NCBI RefSeq assembly: GCF_902806685.2
Contig: NC_048538.1
Location: forward strand, 5,766,001-5,830,000
Source of the DNA: Maniola hyperantus
Taxonomy: Eukaryota > Arthropoda > Insecta > Lepidoptera > Nymphalidae
Reading direction: 5' to 3'
DNA: 64,000 bases
Below, piece after piece: positions 9,098 through 21,500 of this stretch (position 1 is its first letter; each line of letters starts with the position of its first letter). Under the pieces are notes generated by a model. It was not told where the DNA came from and did not search any database. It saw only the letters and a list, made by a program, of their open reading frames with translations. Both the position numbers and the translations under genes were made by a program.

Positions 9098-11815
9098 ATG
9101 TCTAATGATAAACCAAATACTCAACCGCAAAGTGGAGGAAAGAGTGGAACCAAAAATGAACAAAGTACCAATGAAACTTCAGAAGCCTGGGGTTATGATT
9201 TGTATCCAGAAAGGAGAGGGACATTTTCACCAAAAATTTCCAATATATTATTAGGTAGAGAGGGCAAAGAAGGTATAGAGAAAGCGAAATGTGAGAAACA
9301 TGTATATGAATGTGTTAAAAATAGTGAGTATCTAGCATAAAATATATTCGGAATTTTTCTCTACTATTAACTATCACCGGCGACATTTTCCTTTTTATTG
9401 TTTTTACTTTTCCATTATATAAATTACCTATTTCCTATATCAAAACCTCTGTGGGTGATTTCATCACAATTTGTAGTTAGTACCTACAATACCTATTTAG
9501 CTGTAAAAGATGTGAAAGCTTTAAACATACAGACAACTTTATAAATTATGTTACTGTGGTGTATTTTTTGTTTTGGATGTGTCTGTCTAAAAAGTCTGGC
9601 AATTGGATTTAATTTAACTTTGGTGGTTATGATATTCTTTCATTGTTTTTTCATTTCAGGTTCAATAGTTAAAGTAATGATGGCAGCACTCAGAAGCTCT
9701 GATTGGTTAGTTTGTGGACATTTTAATTTATATTAGTACTGGCACTTATGAAAAGTTTAATGAGATCTATTTTACAGCCCTGTTGATATTCGGAGACATA
9801 TATCATGCGAGGTTTGCGATTATTCAGTCAGTGGAGGTTATGATCCTGAGTTGAACCAGGTTAAAAATATTTATTTATTTTGCACCAAAAATTTAAAAAC
9901 TAGTACATACACATTGAAAGGACATGCACAAGGATAACTTAGTTATCTCTTGAGACTTCTGTTAGAAATCCTAGAGTGTGAGAACAAAGAAACTTAGATA
10001 TGCTCTTTTGGAAATGCTAATTTACTAATAATTATTATTCATTAATAACTAATAATATAGTATGTGTCTATTTGTCTATCTCCTAGCTTTTCACTGCCCA
10101 TCTGTTTAACCGATTTGACAAAATTTGGTACCTACATAGATTGGTACAGAAACATGCCCCAGAAGGACAGGCTACTTTGTATCCTGGAAAATCAGAGTTT
10201 TCACAGGATTTTAAACAGGCATCCTTTAGTTCATTATGTGGGAAATTAGTACAAAGTTCTTCTCAGACCTCAGTTTAAGTACATAGTAACATTTAAATTG
10301 CAGATAGTGGTTTGTCAAAATGTATCAACAAGAAAGGGTATGGTGCAAGGAGTGCTAGCCCACGAGATGATCCACATGTTTGACTACTGCCGCAACAATC
10401 TAGACTTCAAAAACATGGAGCATTTAGCTTGTACCGAGATACGGGCTGCCAACCTCACACATTGCTCATTCACTAGCGCCTGGTCACAGGGGGATGCTTC
10501 TTGGACCAAGATTAAACAAGCACATCAGGTATTTTAAGCATTTAAAATATTGTGAGTGATGATCGTGGCTATACTTACGTGCTTAGTCCCAGACACGACG
10601 TAAGCCCGACAAGTTTCGTCGTTAGTAGACGTCGACGTGTGTATAGCTGGGATCATCCACATCAGGTATTTTTATTTACACCAGCTCACTCCCGCGACTT
10701 CGTCCACATAGACTACACAAATTTCAAACACCTATTTTATCTCCTTAGGGGTTGAATTTTCAAAAATCCTTGCAGATGTCTATGTTATAATAGCTATCTG
10801 CATGCCAAATTTCAGCCCGATTCAGCCAGTAGTAGGAGCTGTGGAAGGTAGATCAGTCCGTCAAGTCAGTCTAGTCAAGTTTTCCTTTGGGGGCGTCCAT
10901 ACATTACGTGATGTGTTTTTTGAATTTTCTGTCCCTCCCTCACCCCCCTGGTGAGATGTCGTGAGATTTTATTCAACCCCCTCCCCCATCCCCCAATCTC
11001 ACGTGAGATTTTTCAAAATGTGTTGGATTGTTATTGTAAAAAAAAAAAAATATTTGCTTCGTGCTTTTATTTACGACTAATAGTTTAGACTAGTAATCAA
11101 TATTGCTGAGAGTTATAAGTGTAATAAAAATTTAACAATAGAATACTTCAAATGAAATTATTTTCTTTCGAACAAATTAGTGAATGATCTTAAGATTAAT
11201 TGCCGAGACCCCCCCTCTCTCTAACGTAAGATTAGATGAGATTTGTCTCGACCCCCTCCCCCCCTTAAACACCTCACGTAATTTATGGACGCCCCCTTTT
11301 CTATATATTTAGACTAGCTGATGCACCCTAGCTTCATTCATTTCAAAATTCAAACCATCATCGGCCCCTATTGAGCATAGGTTTCTTCGCAGATCGAGAA
11401 AGGTTTACCCTTCACCAAGAACATATTTTTTGTAATTTTAAATCTGATAGCTTCCTTCTCACACTCTTACAGCGGTTACGCACTCATCCGATCCGAGTCC
11501 GTGAAAATACCGTTTCTTTTTGTTTTGTATGGTAGCTTATGAAATATGTCGTAGATAATCGCTGGTATTCTCACGGATGACGGAAGTGCAGTGCGTAATC
11601 GCCGCTATGCGTTTTTACAGGATTGTGTCAAAACCAAAGCATTGTACTCGGTATTGGCTGTGCGTCAGATTGGCAAGATGGAAGCAGTGGATATAATTGA
11701 AAAAGTCTTTCCAAAGTGTTACAAGGACTTAGAACCAATCGGGAGACGAATAAGGAGAAATTCAGAAGACATGGACAGAGCATACCGGGAAGCTTCATAT
11801 TATGGATATGTATAA
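9098..11815 (+). CDS. ATP23: ATP23-type mitochondrial inner membrane metallopeptidase
   Basis: Exons: 9098..9323, 9660..9705, 9778..9859, 10304..10528, 11621..11815. Phases agree and give 257 residues, near the usual 240-260. The N-terminal 35 residues are polar and unconserved. Family marks are the CEVC pair (about residues 101-104), GGYDPELNQIVVCQN, and the zinc-binding metallopeptidase motif HEMIH (138-142, HExxH) followed by FDYCRNNLDF. The C-terminal half has ACTEIRAANLTHCSF and the paired cysteines DCVKTKA and KVFPKCYKDLEP. Yeast Atp23 matures mitochondrial ATP6 and assists ATP synthase assembly in the intermembrane space. That role is inferred. The last intron carries several mobile elements, one of them touching the final splice acceptor. 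Confidence 0.93.
10060..10235. repeat. Dispersed repeat copy in ATP23 intron 3
   Basis: CTAGCTTTTCACTGCCCATC, AACCGATTTGACAAAATTTG and GGCTACTTTGTATCCTGGAA match the modules of the window-wide family with the GCGACTTCGTCCGCG end. Degraded and non-coding. Confidence 0.6.
10665..10885. repeat. Dispersed repeat copy in ATP23 intron 4
   Basis: It starts with CTCACTCCCGCGACTTCGTC and continues through GGGGTTGAATTTTCAAAAAT to AGATCAGTCCGTCAAGTCAG. This is the subtype also seen at 34778-34895 and 48650-48840. Non-coding. Confidence 0.7.
10895..11302. mobile_element. Non-autonomous DNA transposon in ATP23 intron 4
   Basis: The left end GGGGGCGTCCATACATTACG is mirrored at the right end by CGTAATTTATGGACGCCCCC. 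Inside each end are C-rich tracts with CTCACGTGAGAT-like and TCTAACGTAAGATTAGATGA-like segments. The total is about 400 bp with no coding capacity. The ends resemble a widespread arthropod inverted-repeat element; the superfamily is not assigned. Confidence 0.75.
11471..11606. mobile_element. MITE abutting the final ATP23 splice acceptor
   Basis: The left end AGCGGTTACGCACTCATCCG and right end CAGTGCGTAATCGCCGCT form an imperfect terminal inverted repeat; ATCCGTGAGAATACC mirrors the left GTCCGTGAAAATACC. The element ends at 11606, only 14 bases before the exon beginning at 11621. A longer relative is nested in a SINE at 61939-62229. Confidence 0.82.
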
Positions 11816-12014
11816 AGTTAGAAAATATTACACTAAAGATGTAAATAAGTCTCGGATCTATTATATACTGGATGAAGTAAAAGTTTCCAAATGTAAGTCA
11901 ATTTATAAGTATGATAAATACAACATGTGGTTTTTAATTTTTATGAATATGACATAATATAAGAAAACCATACTACTGATAACTTGTAAGTCTGTAATGT
12001 GTATTGATTTTCAG

Positions 12015-12020
12015 AATAAA
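12015..12020 (+). terminator. Poly(A) signal AATAAA downstream of ATP23
   Basis: This AATAAA lies 200 bases after the ATP23 stop at 11815 and is the first good candidate signal. A second candidate is at 12895-12900. Confidence 0.5.
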
Positions 12021-12233
12021 AATTGTACATTGTTGTTAACAATGAGAATGTTGTTAAGGGCATAAAATGACAATTCTGGAACTTTTAGGCCTCTTTTTGT
12101 TGCATACCTATTACCTACATGTGACATATTTTCAGTTATTCTCAAATAACTAGGTAGCTGCTAGACCAATGAGATTTATTAATATTTAACTTTAATAATA
12201 ATGCTGTCAAACTGCAATGTTTTGACCAACTAT

Positions 12234-12452
12234 ACTCTATCCATAGAGAGAAGTTAGTAAAGGGCTTAGGGCTGGTAATCCCATGCAATACAAATATATG
12301 GTCATATAATTATATAGGTTGTTATATTTATATAAGTATTTAGATTGGTGTCTCAAAATGGATAACGCCCACTGAATTTTTGTTTCTGTCATTTTGTATG
12401 GGATTATGTAACAGAGAGAGCCCTGTTCTAACTTCTCTCGATGGATAGAGTC
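12234..12452. mobile_element. Palindromic MITE, copy 1 of the ACTCTATCCA family
   Basis: The left end ACTCTATCCATAGAGAGAAG with TTAG and AGGGCT is answered on the right by AGCCCTGTTCTAACTTCTCT and CGATGGATAGAGT. Inner modules include AAAATGGATAACGCCCACTG and CATTTTGTATGGGATTATGT. A second copy lies at 14373-14677. Non-coding. Confidence 0.85.
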
Positions 12453-12894
12453 TGTAGTCAGTCACACATCGACAACCAGTTTGATTCAGACTAGTTATAG
12501 CTCCATCCAGTGTAACAATTGATCCGAGGTGAGTCCAAAATTGCGCCTTGATTTAGTCTTTAAGAGCTAGCGCGCACTACGGTACATTTCCATACTACTA
12601 CTACATAGAACGGACACTGCGGAATTTTTCTAGCACCAGATTTTGACAGATTAAAATTCAAATTTGCGTATTTTAAAACACACCGCAACTCGCCGCACCC
12701 TATTGCGAGCTCTCCTTGTAATTTATGACTCAGTCAAAAAAATTAGACGTTTTTGGGTCTATGTGGCATAGCCTAGTGCTATTAGAATATTAGGTGTAGA
12801 AAAATATTGTAGATTATATGTATATGTATTGTTAAAATGTAGTTATGTATTACTTATTGCAGTAAGCATAATATTATTGCTATTATTTTACAAT

Positions 12895-12936
12895 AATAAA
12901 AGACGTATTTAATTATTTAAAATAATGTCTTTTATT
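12895..12936. terminator. Paired opposing poly(A) signals in an inverted repeat
   Basis: AATAAAAGAC on the plus strand (12895-12904) and its reverse complement GTCTTTTATT (12927-12936) place an AATAAA on each strand 30 bases apart. This would suit convergent transcripts, such as a long ATP23 3' UTR from the left and a minus-strand transcript from the right. The arrangement is seen; the use is inferred. Confidence 0.4.
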
Positions 12937-13561
12937 TCAAATATTTACATTAATTATAAGTATTGACTAATTAAATTAAAAAACATTTCAATACTGGACC
13001 GTAACAGTTTCGCAAAAGTTATATATTTTAATATAAGTTTAAGTAAGTACAATTCAAAAGGCGTAGTTTTATAAGAAAGGCACAAATTGATTATTTAGCT
13101 ATCCATTTGCCATTACCACAAGATCTTTTAATAAAGTGGTGAAAAATTTATTTTTACGGCATGGTACCCGTGAATCTCATGATGTAAAAAATTAAAATAT
13201 TGAACAAAATGGCATAACAGTAACATTCCGAGCCAATATAAAGTTTATAATTTTAATCTTTCACGAAAAATCTGAATAATTTTGATTTTTGTGCATATTT
13301 TTTTTGTGCTTTAATATGACTGCTTCTACAGCAAATATAAAGCAACAATTAAACTTAACAATTGAAACTTTATTCTAATTTCTTTCTAATAATCATTATA
13401 ATAGTGACTAGAAAATTTACAACTAGTCATGTCTAAATACTTAAACCTAAAACATAACTTCATAATAATTATGTCCGTAGTCCGTAATCAATAATAATCA
13501 ATCTATCAGTAATCGATCAATAGGTTATAGTCCGGCAGCCGCCAAGTGTTTTTTTTTCTGA

Positions 13562-13858
13562 TTAATAACAAGCTGGATCTTCGTGAGTAGATTCCATTTG
13601 ACGAGACACCCAAGTTTTGCTCTGTAAAAATTCTCGATAGAGGTAGCTATTCCACTGCGCAGGTATAAGTGTCGAAATTGTCTGAATAACAGTATTTTTT
13701 TGAATATTGAGATCATTGGGTAATAAATTCGGAAAAACAATTGTCCTACAAAATAGATGGTATGACTGGAGTGTCCTCCACTCCGAATATGTCCAAATAA
13801 CGAGGTCATAAAAAAAATGAATAACCAGCTGATTTTTTGTATGCAGCTTAGTAAACAT
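13562..13858 (-). CDS. Unassigned 98-residue open frame
   Basis: The frame has a start codon and reads through aromatic-rich sequence (HFFYDLVIWTYSEWRTLQSY, then TLIPAQWNSYLYREFLQSKT) to a stop after EDPACY. I do not recognise it. It does not look like a reverse transcriptase or any repeat seen elsewhere in the window. A minus-strand AATAAA at 12931-12936 lies about 630 bases downstream. It could be a small host gene, a terminal exon, or a chance frame in AT-rich DNA. A longer start at 13878 exists in another frame. Confidence 0.25.
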   Translation of the reverse strand: MFTKLHTKNQLVIHFFYDLVIWTYSEWRTLQSYHLFCRTIVFPNLLPNDLNIQKNTVIQTISTLIPAQWNSYLYREFLQSKTWVSRQMESTHEDPACY

Positions 13859-14207
13859 TTGTACAATGAAATGGCCACATAAGCCTACAAATTTAGTGGC
13901 ATGTTTTCCCAGTCCTACGCTTAGAAGTTGTCCATTTTACGGTAACAATTTTTTCATCATCAACTTAATCATTCATCACTAACGAATCTTCCCATCGCGT
14001 TATTATTTATGAGCAAACGCTACCAGTGCCATTTAAAGGAGTTTTTATTAAAGATTCGCTGTAAGAAATACGATAATCAATATTATTTACAATAAAATTG
14101 TTATTATTATTAACATGTCACTGACAAACATTGATAAGTACTGTTATTTTTAATCAATTATTACAGTTAAAAATTTAAATCCAGAATAGACAAATCAGTA
14201 AGAACCT

Positions 14208-14372
14208 AAGGGTGCCTGTCCACTGAAGCGGAGCGGAGCGGAGATGTGTATAGTTGACCAATCAGAGTTTCATCAGATGACGGAATAAAAATGTCACGTT
14301 ATTTACCGACAATCTGATTGGTCTGCTCAACACATCTCCGCTCCGCTCCGCACCAGTGGACAGGCAGCCTTA
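14208..14372. mobile_element. Palindromic MITE with GGAGCGGAGCGG ends
   Basis: The left end AAGGGTGCCTGTCCACTG with GCGGAGCGGAGCGGAGATGT is mirrored by ACATCTCCGCTCCGCTCCGC and CAGTGGACAGGCAGCCTT on the right. Inner arms GACCAATCAGA and TCTGATTGGTC also pair. It is 165 bp, non-coding, and directly abuts the next MITE. Confidence 0.88.
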
Positions 14373-14677
14373 CTCTATTTACTGAAAGAAGTTAGTAGGC
14401 TCTCTCTGTTACATAATCTTATACAAATGGCAGGGAAGACAATCTCAGTGGGCGTTAACCATTTTGAGTCACAATCAAAACAAAACTATGTTTTCGAATT
14501 AAATTTCGAATCTTTTTTGACAATTTTGAATTGAACTTCGAATGTTTTTAAAAAACACATCTGTGATTGGTTAGTGGATCAAAATGGTTATCGCCCACTG
14601 ATATTTACGTCGCTGTCATTTGTATGGGATTACGTAACAGAAAGAGCGCTATACAAACTTCTTTCCGTGGATAGAGT
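14373..14677. mobile_element. Palindromic MITE, copy 2 of the ACTCTATCCA family
   Basis: It begins ACTCTATTTACTGAAAGAAG and ends CTTCTTTCCGTGGATAGAGT. The inner modules CAGTGGGCGTTAACCATTTT and AAAATGGTTATCGCCCACTG are inverted copies of each other. It is a longer relative of the element at 12234-12452. Between its end and about 15385 I see no gene and no clear repeat. Confidence 0.85.
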
Positions 14678-15385
14678 AAAAGCTAGCCTAATCACAAAAA
14701 CATTTTAATTATCTATTGATAAGTGGCAAAAGGCACAATAATAAGGCGTGTTTGTAACCTATTGAAGTCTGGTCCCATTATTGTCCCGAGTAAAACGACA
14801 TAACCTTAGGGAATATTGTTTTGCTTTGCAGACTAGAGTGCATTTTCAGCCGCAAAGTCAAGCAGCTGTTACAAGATACGTGTCTAATCTATAGGCACCT
14901 ATACAACTGATATTAGAAGAGGACGGATAAAGTTAAATTTCATTTAGCTATCTATAAATAATGATATAAAGATGTACCTACAGGTACGACCTAATTTATT
15001 ATTATGGTATTGCAACTACTAGGTACCTTATTACAAAATTGGTACTTCGTTTTAATTAAACCGAGCTTTAACAAACTAAGTAGATGCGCCATTTAATATT
15101 ATTATTATATGTACACTAACTGAGTACCTACCTACATCTGTTATTAATATTTCTGTTAAAATCCTTTGCTTTTGAGCCATAAAAAAAGAAATATGTACCT
15201 AAGTAGTTTTTCTTTATGGCTTAAATCCATCTGCTTAGAACATAACAAAAAACTTAATATTGTAGGTATACTCTACCTTAAATGTCGAAACTATTTCAAA
15301 AAAGTTTTAACACTAATAAACATTTAAACTCCTTAACAAAACAACTTCACGTTAGGTATAAATATTTTCATAATTTAAACTTAGT

Positions 15386-15391
15386 TTTATT
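15386..15391 (-). terminator. Poly(A) signal AATAAA for the receptor gene
   Basis: This minus-strand AATAAA lies about 126 bases past the receptor stop codon at 15517-15519. Confidence 0.45.
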
Positions 15392-15516
15392 AAATTGAAT
15401 ATCAAGAAAAATAAGTAACACTTTGTTTAGATAACTAGCAACTTAGCTATAATATATACAATTGAAACCGCCACTTTGTATCAAATGGGAATTATAATAT
15501 CTGCAAAACGACACAG

Positions 15517-18500
15517 TCAATCTTGCATCGCTCGATGCGCTTCACTAAGATATGTAGTCCAATATATTATTGTGAAGAGAAGAAAACATAAAGGGAACAC
15601 CATTAGGGCATAGCGGTCCAGAGCCCCGTGCTGGGCGCCACAGAACATGACCCCATGGTCAACCTTTGCGGCGAACCTTTTCAAAAAACTGTCCGACGCG
15701 TCTCCTGGCATATCCAGTATCGGCGAATCCTAAAAAACAAATATTTATACAAAAAAACTTCCAAAAAAATACTATTAAGGACACAAACTGACCAATGACC
15801 ATACTACATCTCCTAAAGTCCTACTTCAAAGAGATATTGGCATATAATTCCTAAAAACTGAGCATAATGCGTATTAGGTAGGTATGCGTAGGATGTTATT
15901 TTCGCACTTCAAATTACTAAGCATTCTGGATTATTTTCTGGAAGTTATATGCCGATAGTCTGTCACAAGCATTCTACTAGCTTGAACAACATACCATGTG
16001 CAATGCGATGAAAGCATTGGTGTAGTTATTTCTAATCTGAAAGCGGTTTTAAATTATATCCTTAGCCATATTTATAGGGGGCATTGATAACTTTAGCGCC
16101 ACAATTGAGGAAATTTTTACCAACCATAAAACCACCACACATTTTGTAGCATTAATAAACTTTAAGGTCACTTTGACTTCTTTCCGATTAGGTATTCTTC
16201 TACTCGATACCTACTCTAATTCGTGTTGTTATACAATAATTAAACCAAACTGATGCACAATACTTTAGGGATTTTTCTAAGGACGTGTTTCTAGCAATAG
16301 GGTTTCAACAACAATATTCGTACCGCCTATATTTACTTTGGAGTTCTACGAGGGTTTAAATTGTTCACGGAAACTATTCGACAACTGAATTACTAAGTGT
16401 CAGGTACTCCTTATACAATAGCGTGAGTCGTGACACACACAGTGCTGTGTTCTTTCAGCAATTTTACCTTACTAACTGTTCTCGTCTCACATCCGACTTT
16501 ATTGTCCCTTCGAAGCCTTCTCTCCGAAGAGGTTAACTAAAAATTTTTTGCCTATTTTAAAACTTCACTTCTTTATATCTACTTACGTGATACAGCAACA
16601 TTTATTTGTGGTGGTGGTGATAATGCAGCGCAATAACCATACAATGCACACATAAACACTGATTATGCCCAAACACAACATAATATTGCTATAGTTTCAG
16701 CCAAGTTTCAGCTAATTTTAGTAAATCGATGTGAGTAGATAGTAAATCTAGAGTTCCCTATTTCTTTTTCAAACGTTAAAAATTCTAACTGTCTGAATCT
16801 ACTAGTGTATTGTGTCTTGGAAATTTAATTGTGAAAACACTCAAATATTTACCCTTTGTATCGTCTGATGTGAGAATTGTTGTTTAAGCCCGTCATCTTC
16901 TAAGCTTAGTTGTGGCGAGAAAGCGCCACCCTGTGGCGTCCCGGTTACCGGTGTACTTAACCTCTGCGAATTTGATATGACTGAGGTTATTAGAGCTGAA
17001 TTATATTTATATGAATAATATTATGAGCTGAATGTTTCCACATTACCCTAACTCAGGTAGGTAGGTACGTATGCTTTTTAGAGAGTTTTTATTGTGGCAT
17101 CTGTTTCAATTTTGGCTAAGCATAGTTGTCTAAATAGAATTTAAGATTTGTCTTTACTATTAAAGGTGAGCGGTCTGTCAAATTTGGGGTTATATAATTT
17201 AGATCAAGTTAATACATAAAACATGCTAATAGAAGAATAGCTATAACAACAGTTTGGTAAAACAATCATAATAACTATATTTATAGTACGCGGCCGAAAG
17301 TAATGTACATCGACCTTTAGAAGGAGATACCTACCAATTTTGTAGAGCACTGTCTCTGTCGTTGAGACGGACAAAATGTCATACAGGTATGAGTGACAGA
17401 GACAACGCTCTACACAGCCGAAATGTCATTCTAAAGGCCGATGTACATTACTTTCGGCCGCGTACTGTAAATAGTTAAGTATCATAAATTATCTTCTGTC
17501 TAAATTATTTTTAGGAAATAGAATTCAATAAATCTTAGCGACTCAGAAATCTTACGTTAAAAAGTTATAATAATATGGGCATGCAGCTAATTAATATAAT
17601 GACAATAACAAACAGCAAAGAAACATCGATACTGGCGCGCAAAATGTATTTCACACGAGAATAACAACGATACCTGAGAATGATTGATATGTAGTGGTGG
17701 AGCAAGCTGGGCCGCGGAGGCCGCTCGGCGCAGGTCCTGCCGCCGGCGACTCCAGCTCTTGTCGTATCGGATGCCGAATAGCACCACGAAGTATTCCATC
17801 AGAGCCAGGAACACGAATATCGTGCATGAGATCAGCCACACCTCGATGCATTTAAGCTCCAACGCGTCTGGAGAGTTCGAGCTACAACGAAAGTGAGCAG
17901 AAAATAAATAGGTATATACCTAACATATTGTTCAGTAGTTGTTGTTATAGTAATAATAGTAGTAGTAGCTCTCCACGTGATCAAATCAGATCAGAAATGA
18001 GGACATTCGCGAGACCCAGAGTAACTGACATAGACATAAGAAAGCTCAGAGTCACTCAGCGGGCGATGGAGAGAGCTATGTTTGGAGTTTTTTTTACGTG
18101 ACCAAATCAGAAATGAGGACAGCCGTAGTTGAACCAGAGTAACCGACATACCTACACATAAGAAAGCTCAGAGTCACTCAGCGGGCGATGGAGAGCAGAG
18201 AGCTAAGCTTGGAATTTCACTATTGGACTATATTTACGTCATTACTCATAGCACAAGTGACAAAATTGACGACAAATTGACTACCACCCTGGCACAGTGG
18301 TAAGCGCTGTGGTCTTATTAGTGGGAGGTCCCGGGTTCGATTCCCGGCAGGGGTTTGGAATTTTGTAATTTCTAATTTTCTAAACCTCTCACCAGAACAG
18401 ACCCTACCATGCAACCGGCAAAGCCGTGCCGCCAAGCGGTTTAGAGTTCCGGTACGATGCCGTGTAGAAACCACAGGGGTATGGGTTTTATAAAAACTGC

Positions 18501-21500
18501 CATACTCCTTCCAGATTAGCCCGCTTCCTCCTTAGATTGCATCATTACTTACCAACAGGTGAGATTGCAATCAAGGGCTAACTTGTATCTAAAAAAAAAA
18601 ACAATCCTAGTTTAAGTCGAAAATATAATCATACAAACCTGACAGTATCGAACATGGTGACAAGTGAAAGTAGAGTAGTCACCAGCAGGACCATGCGACC
18701 CGGGACGATCTCAGGGATCACACAGAAGCTACCCCAAGATATGATGACGAAGAGAGATGAAGGCAAGTAGCTTTCTAGGAGGTAGCCTCGTAGTTCACGA
18801 GAAAGCTTAATTTGCAGTCTTGCCGCTGAATGTTCCCCTGGGGACAAAACCAATTAAGTATAGGTACTGATGGACCGTTAGTCCAAGTCGCGAAGGCTTG
18901 GTATTGAGCTGCTATTATAGGTTTCATAGTTCTGATCTAGTTTAAGCGATATTGTGATATGTGAGATAGAGTTTGTTGTGGACTTTGATATTGTGGACCT
19001 AATCTAAGGTTGTGGACTTCTTTCTACTATTGACATTCAACCCATTCAACTATTGACATTCAAAAAGCGTACCTACATTGAACAAATTTTGAAAAAATAA
19101 ATAATTTGACTACGACTTCGAGTTAATTTAGTTAACACTGTCAAATTATGATCCTACACATCGATCGATCTAAAACAATAACAAATTCAATTAACTTTTA
19201 AGTCATTATTATTGGCTTCTGTGCTTCTGTAACTTAGGTGCTTATTAGTGTAGGTACTGTTTATCACTTTAAGCACGTACCTACATATCTAACCTACTTC
19301 CAGCTAGCATAACGTAGATCTATAAGCAGTATCTATAGACCGCGGCAGGTGGAAGTTGCAATCGGGGTATGAGGCGGGGGGACGTCCCGCACACCTGCAT
19401 GTCACCCGCATTCGCCCGCACTGGGTTAGCGCGGGGCTGTACGGGTGTGCAGGAGCGTTCACTCCCCGATTGCAATTTCAACTGTCGTGTACTAAGTATA
19501 GGTAACTTCAAGTAAGTAGAGGGGGTGAAGACACTAAGTAGATTGAAAATAATTCTTTTATGATATTTTTTTAACACAAGTAATTCTCTTTTTAGCGTTT
19601 AAACACCCCTTATAAATAATATCTTTATAGATATTATTTATAATACTTACAAGTAAAACTCGTAGTTATAATTTATACTTATCTACAGTCAGTGATATGA
19701 TATACTGTAATAAGTCAATGTCTTCAGTTAAATCTGTTGATAAATAATAAATATAGAGTATTAGCATTAATCTTGCTTTAGCTACCTACCTAGTATTACC
19801 TGCGGTATTACCGCAGCTCGCTGAATTTATGTGTATGGTATCAGCGAAAAAAAAACAAGTCCTGGGAATAGAGCGGCATGATTTGCACGCGATACAGGCG
19901 TGTCTAGTAGCCAATTATTAATATTGAGGTGATAATGTTTTTAGAACGGTGATAGCCTATTCGGTGGGTCTGAGTTCTGAATCCCGGGCATGCACCTACT
20001 TAATTGAAACTCGCAGATCTGAGAGTTCTCCATAATTTCTCGAAGGAGCGTAGAAACTTTAAAACAGGTTGCTTTTGAAAAAATCCACTTACCTAAGTGT
20101 ACCTACCTATATAATAGTAAATAATACGATTTTAAAGTTAGATTTTCAAAATAATATATTAACCACTTTGATGTGTATTACACCTTTCATGTAGGTAGAT
20201 CTCCAGTAATAAACGGACCGTCCGACCGAGCAGTTGTTTCATTGATCCATATCTATCATTTGGCTACGCGGTGGGATTGCTTACCCGTATTTTTTTAAAA
20301 TTATTATCGTTAAAAATGTCGGCCTATTTGGGGAATTTGCAAGTTTTTGACCATAAAACTAGTGAATGGCAGATATTTAAAGGGAAGTTAGTGCAATTCT
20401 TGAAAATTAATAAAGTGCCGGATGAAGAATCTAAAATCGGAGTTCTTCTAACCCATATGACCGATGAGACATACCGCTTGGTGCGTAATCTAGCATTCCC
20501 GAAAGAGTTGGAGTCGTTAAGTTACGCAGGACTGATAGAATTACTCGACAGTCATTTCAAGCTGAAGCAGTGTTCGTTCGCCGATAAAGCTAAATTTTAC
20601 GGAGCGAGCAGGAGTCCAGGCGAATCATTGGGAGACTGGGCGGCGCGACTTAGAGGTCTCGCAGTCTATTGCGACTTCGGCACCGCCTTGGAGACGAACT
20701 TACTAGATCGTTTCGTCCTCGGTCTGGGCTCAGGACCAGAACGCGATAAGCTATTTGAACAGAAGCCGTCCTCGCTTACGCTGGGTCGGGCGATTGAGCT
20801 GGCGGAGCAGGCGGAGTGTGCCAAGAAGGCTAAGGCGTTGCCCAGTACGAGCGAAGTTCAAGTCAAGGAGGAGCCGCTGTTCCGAGCTAAGTTTCAAGGT
20901 CGCGCCGGTCGCGCCGCGGCGGCTCGGAAAGGCCGCGCTGACGGGCGCGCGAGCGACGGTGATCCAACAAAGCTACGTGATACTTCGCGCTGCAGTGTTT
21001 GTGGGTTAAATAATCATAAAAGTGAAAAGTGCTTTTTTAGGGGTTATAAGTGTAAAAAGTGCTTCCAAAAGGGGCACCTAAAAAAAGTTTGCCCTAATTC
21101 TAGCTCGGGTGTTTACCACGTCGATGACGAGGAGCTGCCTGACGGAGGGCATGAGTCATGTGAGGAATGCCATAATATTAACATAAGGTACGTGAGTGAT
21201 AAACCTATCCTAGTGGATTTAACATTGGGAAATAAAAATATAACTATGGAACTTGATTCAGGGTCTAGTGTCTGTGTAATTTCAGATACATTATTTAAAG
21301 ATAAGTTTGCAGATTATAAGTTAACAAAAAGTAATGTAAAAATGTGCATGTATAGTGGACATAAGATCTCACCCTTAGGGTTTTTCATTATTGAAGCTAA
21401 TTTCAATAATTTAAAGAAGAAAATTAGAGTTTTTGTCATTAAAGACGGAGGGCCACCCCTGTTAGGTCGGGATTTTATGTCCGCCTTCAACCTAATTATT

